Below are positions 42,560 to 50,485 of a stretch of DNA of 64,000 bases, in pieces (the stretch's first letter is position 1; every line of letters begins with the position of its first letter). Source of the stretch: RGIG1993 sp964564225 (lineage in GTDB: Bacteria > Bacillota > Clostridia > Oscillospirales > CAG-272); assembly GCA_964564225.1 (NCBI GenBank), contig CAZMAF010000001.1:62001-126000 (forward strand). Direction: 5' to 3'. Below the pieces are notes generated by a model that saw only the letters and a list, made by a program, of their open reading frames with translations, was not told the origin of the DNA and searched no databases. Made by a program: the position numbers and the translations under genes.

Positions 42560-42935
42560 TTTTCACTATTACCTCTTCACTTTTCACTCTTAACTTACGA
42601 AACTTGTCGATAGATAACAGGTAAAAGTGAATAGTGAAAAGGGGCAGATGTAGCTTTTCTCCCGATGGTCAAAAAGCATTTATTTTATACACGAGTTCAA
42701 ATCCATACCCAAAAACGTAAAATATCTTTTTTCTCCGCCCTTCACATCAAAGGGCGACAAAAAAGATATAGCCCCGAAATCCCTTGAGAAATCAAGGGAT
42801 TTTCGCTTTTTAAGGGCGAAATTATTATGTTTGATTTCGTAGATAAAAAATGAATATTTTCCGATACTGAATAGATTTGAACTCCCACGCATCTAACAAT
42901 CTTTTCGTAAAATCCTGCATATAAAATCAAAATCC
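42560..42935. repeat. Palindrome-rich non-coding stretch with T-arm-like fragments
   Basis: No convincing gene. Inverted repeats: TTTTCACTATT (42560-42570) / AATAGTGAAAA (42630-42640); ATATCTTTTTT (42723-42733) / AAAAAAGATAT (42760-42770) enclosing CGCCCTT/AAGGGCG; AAATCCCTTGA (42778-42788) / TCAAGGGATTT (42793-42803). GAGTTCAAATC occurs near 42692 on the + strand, and GAGTTCAAATCT near 42868-42880 on the minus strand, both matching the T-arm of the adjacent tRNA. This may be the scar of an integrated element, and it coincides with the GC-skew switch. Confidence 0.5.
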
Positions 42936-42959
42936 TCGGATTACTCCGAGGATTTTATA

Positions 42960-43835
42960 TTATTCAATCGTAACCGAATACTGATACGAAGCTGATTCCC
43001 CAACCTCAAGAGCATTCGTCCAAGGCTTTTCAGGGAGTTCGCCCTCAAAACCTACGCCGTCACATCTGCCATACCATGGCTCAATGCAAACAAAAGGACA
43101 ATCCTCCTTATAAGGCGACCAAATACCCACGACAGGAGCATCAAACGCAACCTCAACAAAGGGCTCATAGGTATCGTCACAAAGCGCAATCGCATGTACC
43201 TGCGAATTTTCAAACACTAACGCATCATTCTTGAAAAGATCCTTTTCAAGACGAATCATACGATTCGGCATAATATGCACCGCATCCTTCGCATTTACTT
43301 CGACGTCGGCATAACGGTCGGTAATCGTCGTAATCGTCTGCGGCATTTTATCAAACATAATGTAACAGTCCTCACGCTTAACGTCTTCGGGAAGATTAAA
43401 CGCGGGATGCGCGCCGATTGCATAATACATCGTACCTTCACTCTTATTTTCAACCGTCCACTTGACAAGCAGCGTGTTATTTTGAAGGCTGTATTCAACC
43501 GCCAGAACGAAATCAAACGGAAAATTCTCGCGGGTAGCTTCATTTGATTCCAAAGCAAAGGTAATCCGCGTACTCTCTTTTTCTACAAATGTAAACTCAC
43601 AGTCACGCGCAAAACCGTGCTGCGGCATATGATAGGACTTGCCTTCAAAACGATAGGTGTCCCCGATTTCCGCCCCTACGAAAGGAAACAGAATAGGCGA
43701 ACGACGTCCCCAGAACGCCGCATCTCCCTGCCACAAATATTCTCTACCGTCAGAACTTTTCACGCTCTGCAATTCTGCACCAAGGTCAGAAACCGTAACG
43801 ACAAGACAATTATTCGATATGGTGTGTAATGCCAT
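42960..43835 (-). CDS. Aldose 1-epimerase-family protein
   Basis: 291 residues of the galactose mutarotase-like fold (DUF4432/YeaD type): DGREYLWQGDAAFWGRRSPILFPFVG, the histidine in MPQHGFARDCEF, AIGAHPAFNLP and CIEPWYGRCDG. It probably interconverts anomers of a sugar or sugar phosphate. No sugar operon is adjacent. First gene to the right of the GC-skew switch. Confidence 0.9.
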   Translation of the reverse strand: MALHTISNNCLVVTVSDLGAELQSVKSSDGREYLWQGDAAFWGRRSPILFPFVGAEIGDTYRFEGKSYHMPQHGFARDCEFTFVEKESTRITFALESNEATRENFPFDFVLAVEYSLQNNTLLVKWTVENKSEGTMYYAIGAHPAFNLPEDVKREDCYIMFDKMPQTITTITDRYADVEVNAKDAVHIMPNRMIRLEKDLFKNDALVFENSQVHAIALCDDTYEPFVEVAFDAPVVGIWSPYKEDCPFVCIEPWYGRCDGVGFEGELPEKPWTNALEVGESASYQYSVTIE

Positions 43836-44017
43836 AATAGACTCCGTTTATTAAAATGATAGACACCCAAAACGTATTGATATCAACAACACGCTCTATT
43901 GTATGTATTAGTATAGCACAAATTGAAAAAAATAACAAGACCTTTTGCGAATTTTATCGAAAAAAAGCATTTTTGTCATTTTCGAACCATAAGCAAAACA
44001 TCGACCGCTACCTTATG

Positions 44018-45064
44018 TCATTCAGCTAAAACATAAAGATTCAGATCCCACGCAGGCACGTAAGCAAAACGCCTCAGATAAAAACGGTAATCCGGGACAA
44101 TACTGCTAAGAAAAAGCGGCAATCGGAAAAGATCTTCATTACGGTGATAAACTGACACAAGGAGATCGGGACGGTACCGTTTGATCGTCTCAAGCGAACC
44201 CACAAGTGCCTCATATTCGCTACCTTCGACATCATATTTAATATAATCTACCGCCCTGCCATTAAGAATAAAATCGAGTGTTCGGACGGCAACACTCCCC
44301 CTTCCTTCTCCTGTGCGCGCATTTCGATTGCCGCTTTGACTGAACGACATCTCACCGTTTACAGAATAAGCGGCACAGTTGTGACATTCCACAAAATCAA
44401 GTCCGCTCGCCTCAACAAATGCCGTGAGCTTTTTGAAATTACGGCAATCCGGCTCAAGTGACACAACCTGCGAAAGATTTGGAAAATGCACCATAAATTC
44501 CCGCACACTGTCCCCGTTATACGCGCCAAGATCGGCACAGGTTTCGTAACGCTCCGATGGAAGTAAAGAAACAAAAACCTCCTCGTACGAGGATGTAGCT
44601 TCCTTCAGATAGCAAAGCTTGCCCGTCAACTTATATGCGATCACCGCATCAAAAATACGGCAGGATTCCTCATCCGCCAGCAAAGCACGCGCCGCATCAA
44701 ATTCAGCACGGTGCGTTTCATAAAATTCAAGATCAAATACCGCGCCGCCAACAACGGGAACGTCAGGCGCATATACCTCATATTCCGCATCCAATGCATA
44801 CATACGCGCCATCACGTCAGGTAAAGAACTTGCAAAAGCGATCAAAACAATAAAATCTTCAAACCGCTCCTTGATCTCATCAAATTTCATCACACGAAGC
44901 GAGCGAAAGCTCTGCCCACGCACGAAATCATCCGAAGCAAAATAAGCCGATACAGAAAGTCCGCGGCGTTCAAGCTCGTCCGCAATTTTATCCGCACCGT
45001 TTCCCATACCGTAAATAACGATCGGCTTATTCGCGCCTTGAAGATATGTCCAAAGATCAATCAT
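44018..45064 (-). CDS. FkbM-family methyltransferase
   Basis: 348 residues. The N-terminal third is a Rossmann-like domain (IVIYGMGNGADKIADELERRG) of the type that binds a nucleotide or directs substrates; the C-terminal part is an FkbM SAM-dependent methyltransferase with CADLGAYNGDSVREF (SAM loop), VVSLEPDCRNFKKL and VDYIKYDVEGSEYEAL. Such enzymes often methylate sugars or polyketides. The start overlaps the amidohydrolase stop by four bases. Confidence 0.86.
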   Translation of the reverse strand: MIDLWTYLQGANKPIVIYGMGNGADKIADELERRGLSVSAYFASDDFVRGQSFRSLRVMKFDEIKERFEDFIVLIAFASSLPDVMARMYALDAEYEVYAPDVPVVGGAVFDLEFYETHRAEFDAARALLADEESCRIFDAVIAYKLTGKLCYLKEATSSYEEVFVSLLPSERYETCADLGAYNGDSVREFMVHFPNLSQVVSLEPDCRNFKKLTAFVEASGLDFVECHNCAAYSVNGEMSFSQSGNRNARTGEGRGSVAVRTLDFILNGRAVDYIKYDVEGSEYEALVGSLETIKRYRPDLLVSVYHRNEDLFRLPLFLSSIVPDYRFYLRRFAYVPAWDLNLYVLAE

Positions 45065-45870
45065 AACGAAAACAGCCTCTTCGCGTTGCCATACAGGATA
45101 GCCTCGCGCTCAACGTCACCCCATCCTTGCATGTCGAAAAGTTCCTTGTACTGCCTAATAGTCATAACCGGAAAATCCGTACCAAACATAACGCGATCAA
45201 CGCCGCACGCCGCCGTAATCTCGACCGCGCGTTCAGGTGTCATTGCCCAGAGCGCACTTGAATTATCATACCAAACCTGCGGATTACCGTATAAAAACGC
45301 CGCCGCCTCATCCCACGCCTGATAACCGCCAAGATGGGAGGCGATTACCGTAAGTTTTGGAAATCGTCCAAGCAGCTTTGCAAGCTTTTTCGGCTCGGAA
45401 TAACGGTACTCCTCTCGATCGTCACCCATGTGAAAATTAATAATCATTCTTCCCTCCGCCGCCTCACAGATGCGGTACATACGCTTGTCCAGAAGATCAA
45501 AACGCTGAATGTCGGGATGAATTTTAATACCGGTAAGACCAAGCGATAACGCGCGATCAAGCTCCGCCTCCACTTCATCAAAATCCTGATGCATCGAAGC
45601 AAAACCAACCGTTTCAAAGCCTGCTTCCCTTGCGTTAATCATGCGGGAAGCAATATAATCATTGATACTTTTTACCTGATGCGCCGTCGTTGCCACTGAA
45701 AAAACGAGAAATCCGCTTGTTTCATTTTCACGGCACTCTGAAAGATATCCGTCATACGTGCCCACGCCGGGAACGTCAAAATTATAAAATTTCCCAAGTG
45801 CAACACGCGCGCGATCAGCAATCGCATCAGGATAAACATGAACGTGCGCATCAAAAAGCTTCTCAGCCAT
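45061..45870 (-). CDS. Metal-dependent amidohydrolase (TatD/amidohydro_2-like TIM barrel)
   Basis: 269 residues: FDAHVHVYPD (first metal histidines), GIKIHPDIQRF, INFHMGDDREEYRY, VIASHLGGYQAWDEA and VMFGTDFPVM (final aspartate) trace the amidohydrolase_2 barrel. It hydrolyses or decarboxylates a small substrate. AAAGGAAG fits the ATG at 45870 better than a GTG at 45879. It lies between lysC (44 bases upstream) and the FkbM gene (overlapping). Confidence 0.86.
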   Translation of the reverse strand: MAEKLFDAHVHVYPDAIADRARVALGKFYNFDVPGVGTYDGYLSECRENETSGFLVFSVATTAHQVKSINDYIASRMINAREAGFETVGFASMHQDFDEVEAELDRALSLGLTGIKIHPDIQRFDLLDKRMYRICEAAEGRMIINFHMGDDREEYRYSEPKKLAKLLGRFPKLTVIASHLGGYQAWDEAAAFLYGNPQVWYDNSSALWAMTPERAVEITAACGVDRVMFGTDFPVMTIRQYKELFDMQGWGDVEREAILYGNAKRLFSL

Positions 45871-45914
45871 CGCCAGCACTTCCTTTCTTCAAAAACATCT
45901 TGAAAAAGACGGAG

Positions 45915-47252
45915 TTATTTTCCGTCTTTTCCGTAAAATTCTTCATAAATCGCACGAATCACGACAGTCATATCCTTCTCTGCGACACTGAGAATGATAC
46001 TGAACTCACTCGAGCCTTGGTCGATGGTGCGAATATTCACACCGCTCTTTGCAACAGCAGTAAAAACGCGAGCAGCAGTTCCTACGCGGTTCACCATACC
46101 TCGTCCCACGACAGCGATAAGCGCAAGTCCCTCTTCAAGCTGAATGCTGTCAGGCTCTACCACGCGGCAGATCTGATTGATTACCTGATCGCGCTTAGGC
46201 AAAAGCGCCTCGGTTGCCGCAATAACACCCACCGAGTCGATACCCGATGGCAAATGCTCAAATGAAATACCGTTATTTTCAAAAACGTGAAGCACGCGGC
46301 GGCCAAAGCCCACCTGCGCATTCATCATATCCTTTTCAATCGTAAGCACCGAAAATCCACATTTACCCGCAATACCGGTGATCTCACCGCATTCCGTTCC
46401 CTTTTCAGCGTGCGCCAGAATCATCGTGCCGGGATCTTCGGGACGGTTGGTATTACGGATATTGATCGGAATACCCGCCATACGTACAGGGAAAATTGCA
46501 TCCTCATGCAAAACGTTCGCACCGCGGTAGGAAAGCTCGCGAAGCTCGTGATACGTAATCACTCCGATCGTCTTAGGATTTTTTACAATGCGAGGATCGG
46601 CAACAAGAAAGCCGGATACGTCTGTCCAGTTTTCGTAAAGATCAGCATCACACGCGCGCGCAACCACCGAACCGCTGATGTCACTGCCGCCACGCGAGAA
46701 AGTCTGTACTGTCCCATCCTGACGCGCACCGTAAAAACCGGGAATAACTGCGTGCGTGTGCAGTTTCAATACAGTAGACATCACCTTCTGTGTCTTATAA
46801 ACATCAAGAAATCCATCCTCATCAAAGAAAAGAACGTCCTTGGCATCAATAAAATCGTAGCCAAGCGCCTTTGCCAGAACGATACCGTTCAGATACTCGC
46901 CGCGGCTCGCCACGTAATCACTATCACACCCCGATGCAATCGTTTCCTCAATCACACGAAATTCATCCGACAAATCAAGAGAAAGCGAAAGTCCGTCAAT
47001 AATGTCCTGATAGCGCTTTTGAATAACGGTAAGAACTGTGCGGAAATCACCCTTCACCTTCGCTACATTATAACATTCGTACAGCTTATCGGTTATCTTA
47101 AAATCACCGTCAAAACGCTTGCCCGGTGCCGAAGGGACGACGTAACGGCGCGTTTCGTCCGCACGGATAATATCAATTACTTTTTGGAACTGTGCAGCAT
47201 CCGCAAGAGAACTGCCACCAAATTTCACTACCTTTACGTATTCGGTCTTCAC
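45915..47252 (-). CDS. lysC: Aspartate kinase
   Basis: 445 residues. The kinase domain begins VVKFGGSSLADAAQF and contains SRGEYLNGIVLAKALGY and FSRGGSDISGS; two ACT domains follow (FSVLTIEKDMMN; LIAVVGRGMVNRVGTAARVF). It phosphorylates aspartate at the head of lysine, threonine and methionine synthesis and, in spore formers, feeds dipicolinate. The ACT pair suggests feedback by an amino acid. Transcribed from a promoter at 47312-47340. Confidence 0.93.
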   Translation of the reverse strand: MKTEYVKVVKFGGSSLADAAQFQKVIDIIRADETRRYVVPSAPGKRFDGDFKITDKLYECYNVAKVKGDFRTVLTVIQKRYQDIIDGLSLSLDLSDEFRVIEETIASGCDSDYVASRGEYLNGIVLAKALGYDFIDAKDVLFFDEDGFLDVYKTQKVMSTVLKLHTHAVIPGFYGARQDGTVQTFSRGGSDISGSVVARACDADLYENWTDVSGFLVADPRIVKNPKTIGVITYHELRELSYRGANVLHEDAIFPVRMAGIPINIRNTNRPEDPGTMILAHAEKGTECGEITGIAGKCGFSVLTIEKDMMNAQVGFGRRVLHVFENNGISFEHLPSGIDSVGVIAATEALLPKRDQVINQICRVVEPDSIQLEEGLALIAVVGRGMVNRVGTAARVFTAVAKSGVNIRTIDQGSSEFSIILSVAEKDMTVVIRAIYEEFYGKDGK

Positions 47253-47311
47253 AAATCTATACCTCTACTCTGTGTCATTCATATCTTCGGCAATTTTCGC
47301 CACAACAATAT

Positions 47312-47340
47312 ATTATATGAAATATTTTTCCATTTGTCAA
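47312..47340 (-). promoter_or_regulatory. Sigma-A promoter of lysC
   Basis: Minus-strand TTGACA (47340-47335) and TATAAT (47317-47312), 17-base spacer. Confidence 0.85.
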
Positions 47341-47430
47341 GTCGCCGCTTCGACTTTTTTGAGAATTCGCCAAACCACGCCCTTATTTCCATTAAATCTC
47401 TCAAATTATTATTTTATTTTTCCAAATTAC

Positions 47431-47459
47431 TTGACAACGTATCTTAAATTTGCTATAAT
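47431..47459 (+). promoter_or_regulatory. Promoter of the tracrRNA
   Basis: TTGACA 47431-47436 and extended TGCTATAAT ending 47459, 17-base spacer; start near 47466, just before the anti-repeat. Confidence 0.85.
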
Positions 47460-47465
47460 AATCAC

Positions 47466-47555
47466 AGTCTTAAATCATACCAAAGACTAATAGGTTGCTA
47501 TGATAAGGTAGTAAACCGAAAAAGCTCTGACGACCCTCGCGGTCGTTATCTTTTT
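47466..47555 (+). ncRNA. tracrRNA
   Basis: The anti-repeat (47470-47504) is complementary to nearly the whole CRISPR repeat: TTAAATCATACCAAA, one G-U change, GACTAATAGG, a two-base bulge (TT for GA), then GCTATGAT. It is followed by AAGG, a short GGT/ACC nexus-like stem (47507-47517) and a terminator ACGACC (47530-47535) / GGTCGT (47541-47546) with TTTTT at 47551-47555. The layout matches the Neisseria type II-C tracrRNA (GTTGCTACAATAAGG there, GTTGCTATGATAAGG here). The + orientation means crRNAs are read on the + strand. Confidence 0.92.
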
Positions 47556-47561
47556 ATACCA

Positions 47562-49170
47562 CTATTAGTTTTTGGTATGATTTAACCGCTTGCCCCTTAA
47601 TGAGGTGCGTGCAAACGTCGTAGCTCCCTATTAGTTTTTGGTATGATTTAACTTTTCGGCGCGTATCGTGCTCTCTTTGCATGTCGTAGCTCCCTATTAG
47701 TTTTTGGTATGATTTAACGGTGTTTTTTACGAGCATTTGCCGAAACCAGTCGTAGCTCCCTATTAGTTTTTGGTATGATTTAACCATATTTTTTCGTAGA
47801 TGTCGAATTCCCAAGTCGTAGCTCCCTATTAGTTTTTGGTATGATTTAACCGTCGTCGTTCCCGCAAACGCGTTTATGATGTCGTAGCTCCCTATTAGTT
47901 TTTGGTATGATTTAACAAGCACGCTTGAACCGAAACGTATCACGATGTCGTAGCTCCCTATTAGTTTTTGGTATGATTTAACAAGCACGCTTGAACCGAA
48001 ACGTATCACGATGTCGTAGCTCCCTATTAGTTTTTGGTATGATTTAACTAACTTCGGGATATTATGTTGTCACTCTATGTCGTAGCTCCCTATTAGTTTT
48101 TGGTATGATTTAACAGCTTTCTCACCGTCCCGTCATCCATGCGGGTCGTAGCTCCCTATTAGTTTTTGGTATGATTTAACCAGGCGAAAAGGCGGTATTG
48201 ATAAATGGATAGTCGTAGCTCCCTATTAGTTTTTGGTATGATTTAACGCATCAATCTGCTTTATGGCTCTGTTCGTAGTCGTAGCTCCCTATTAGTTTTT
48301 GGTATGATTTAACAGATAGCCCGAACGGTATGCACGCGATTCTGTCGTAGCTCCCTATTAGTTTTTGGTATGATTTAACAGTACAAGCAGACAATGCAAG
48401 CGCGGCACAGTCGTAGCTCCCTATTAGTTTTTGGTATGATTTAACAAGAAAAGTTTAATGGACATATCATGAAAGGTCGTAGCTCCCTATTAGTTTTTGG
48501 TATGATTTAACACAACTACGAAAGAAACGACTAATAACAAAGTCGTAGCTCCCTATTAGTTTTTGGTATGATTTAACATCCCGTTCTTTTTGTTGTCGGG
48601 TGTCCGAGTCGTAGCTCCCTATTAGTTTTTGGTATGATTTAACATCTGACTTGCCTATAAATTTCTTCGCGTGGTCGTAGCTCCCTATTAGTTTTTGGTA
48701 TGATTTAACATAAAGGTGATAAACCCCTGTGGAGGTGGCGTCGTAGCTCCCTATTAGTTTTTGGTATGATTTAACAAACGGCTCGCATTCAAGAGAAACA
48801 ATCTTGTCGTAGCTCCCTATTAGTTTTTGGTATGATTTAACATGATGGTATGTCAACCGCCTTAAAGCGTAGTCGTAGCTCCCTATTAGTTTTTGGTATG
48901 ATTTAACGCCACAGCCTCTGCATTGGTCTTTGTTGCCGTCGTAGCTCCCTATTAGTTTTTGGTATGATTTAACTTTTCAGCGACTTCCTTTTCCACGCCT
49001 AAAGTCGTAGCTCCCTATTAGTTTTTGGTATGATTTAACCTCCGCACACTCTGATAGCGAATACGTCTCGTCGTAGCTCCCTATTAGTTTTTGGTATGAT
49101 TTAACACAGTAGCAGAGCTGTATGAGCGCCTGCGGTCGTAGCTCCCTATTAGTTTTTGGTATGATTTAAC
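47562..49170 (+). CRISPR. Type II-C CRISPR array, 24 full repeats and one truncated, 24 spacers
   Basis: The repeat is 36 bases, beginning GTCGTAGCTCCC and ending GGTATGATTTAAC, and identical in all 24 full copies. The first unit (47562-47586) keeps only the last 25 bases. Spacers are 30 bases, except one of 31 (48181-48211) and one of 29 (49106-49134). The spacers at 47917-47946 and 47983-48012 are identical. The extended -10-like TGGTATGAT near the 3' end of every repeat suggests repeat-embedded promoters as in Neisseria. There is no AT-rich leader at the tracrRNA side. The minus-strand frames reading VKSYQKLIGSYD are only the repeat translated. Confidence 0.97.
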
Positions 49171-49179
49171 TGACAGGGC

Positions 49180-49216
49180 AAAAATCCCCGAAATCCATGT
49201 GATTTCGGGGATTTTT
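49180..49216. terminator. Terminator between the array and cas2
   Basis: AAAAATCCCCGAAATC (49180-49195) and GATTTCGGGGATTTTT (49201-49216). It can end the + strand array transcript and the minus-strand cas operon. Confidence 0.85.
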
Positions 49217-49268
49217 CGTTTTAAAAAAACTGAAATTTCTGTAAAAACAAGTATAAAAAAGTTGTTTT

Positions 49269-49598
49269 TCAAAAAAGCGTAAGCTGAAGATCCTGCGGCT
49301 TTATCAATTCATCTTTTTGATACTGCCCGACCAATAAGCGAATCGCATCATATTGCTTTTCCGTAATCACCAAAAGACGCACCGATCCGTTTGGCGGCAA
49401 ATTTCCTTTCAAACGAGCCTCATGCTTAGCAACGGCATCCATACCGTTACACAAACGCGCGTAAACGGAAAACTGCACCATATAATATCCGTCTTTCAGC
49501 AAAAAATTACGGAATTTCGTAGCAGCGTGCCGCTCCGCTTTAGTTTTAACGGGAAGATCAAAAAACACCAACACTCTCATAAACTTACTCGTATTCAT
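49269..49598 (-). CDS. cas2: CRISPR-associated endonuclease Cas2
   Basis: 109 residues; MRVLVFFDLPVKTKAERHAATKFRNFLLKDGY with the first-strand aspartate (FFD), then MVQFSVYARLCNGMDA, typical of type II-C Cas2. It bridges Cas1 dimers in spacer integration. The frame opens at 49598, overlapping the cas1 end by 14 bases; the conserved fold starts at the ATG at 49580, so the first six residues are uncertain. Confidence 0.94.
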   Translation of the reverse strand: MNTSKFMRVLVFFDLPVKTKAERHAATKFRNFLLKDGYYMVQFSVYARLCNGMDAVAKHEARLKGNLPPNGSVRLLVITEKQYDAIRLLVGQYQKDELIKPQDLQLTLF

Positions 49599-50484
49599 GT
49601 CGTTTTAATTCAGCAAAAGTAGGTAACAAAAGCTTCTTTTCAGGATCATCATAAGCCGAAAGCAAACTATTTACAAGCCGTTCTGCCGCATAGGCCATCG
49701 TATGATGCTCCCCGCCCGACAGCATCTCATAATTCAAAATATTTTGCAATTCCCTCTTGGTCGAAATATCAAATTCATCAAAATTACAATTTTGAAAAAC
49801 AAAAGCATCCACCAACGAACGAAACGGCTCAATCAGATCATCGGCAAGATTAAAAGGATTTAACTCACTACGGTGATGAATGCCCAAACACGGCTCAAAG
49901 CCCCGCGAAGCGATCAACCGAGCCAAATAACCGCGCACGATCGCATAACCGTAATTCAACGCCGCGTTAATGGCAGACTCATCAGATCGCGTGAAATCCG
50001 CGCCAAACAAAAGCCGGAAATAAAGCGCCGCCGCTTTGGCTTCCACGTTTGTCTTATCTCCAGACTGTACCGATGAAACAAGCCCCGAAAGCCTTTGTAT
50101 AAACGATTCATCTACACCGCACACCGAAAGACACGCCGCCTGATTTTGAATTTTAGCAACAACAATACTCTTCCACATCTGTTTGAGCTGTGGCTGAGAC
50201 GGCGATAACTGCAACAGTAACTGCTTTCTCTGTCGGGAATGTTGTCCAATCGGTTGAAGCAAAGCACAAGGCAAATGCTTATCGTCACAAATATACACAC
50301 AAATACCGTGTATCGCAAACGCTGATAGCGCATAGGTGGAAATCTGCGACGAACGGCTTTCGAGAATCACCGTGCGAATATCCTCAAGCGGTACTCGTCC
50401 CTCGGCAGCGCCGGAAATAACCAACTGCTCATTTTTTACCGTGATCGAAACCGAAGACGAAATCACAATGTTGCGATATCCCAT
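49585..50484 (-). CDS. cas1: CRISPR-associated integrase Cas1
   Basis: 299 residues of the type II Cas1 family. The metal ligands are visible: glutamate in NVEAKAAALYF, histidine in LGIHHRSELNPFNLADDLIEPFR and the acidic DDLIEP. It integrates new spacers with Cas2. It begins one base after the cas9 stop. No csn2 or cas4 is nearby, which fits subtype II-C. Confidence 0.95.
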   Translation of the reverse strand: MGYRNIVISSSVSITVKNEQLVISGAAEGRVPLEDIRTVILESRSSQISTYALSAFAIHGICVYICDDKHLPCALLQPIGQHSRQRKQLLLQLSPSQPQLKQMWKSIVVAKIQNQAACLSVCGVDESFIQRLSGLVSSVQSGDKTNVEAKAAALYFRLLFGADFTRSDESAINAALNYGYAIVRGYLARLIASRGFEPCLGIHHRSELNPFNLADDLIEPFRSLVDAFVFQNCNFDEFDISTKRELQNILNYEMLSGGEHHTMAYAAERLVNSLLSAYDDPEKKLLLPTFAELKRHEYE

Positions 50485-50485
50485 T

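Noticed and set aside
42680..42930. Two small minus-strand frames of 62 and 70 codons
   Set aside because: They consist of palindromes and a T-arm-like fragment and have no ribosome site.
42330..42960. A dif recombination site at the skew switch
   Set aside because: No stretch matched the expected XerC/XerD half-sites well; the AGTTTATAATTTAC-like sequence near 42357 is too divergent.
47562..49170. Array transcribed on the minus strand together with the cas genes
   Set aside because: The tracrRNA anti-repeat is on the + strand and is complementary only to + strand repeats; the repeat also matches the Neisseria crRNA orientation.
47554..49272. Minus-strand frames encoding repeated VKSYQKLIGSYD
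   Set aside because: They are translations of the CRISPR repeat in the antisense direction, not proteins.
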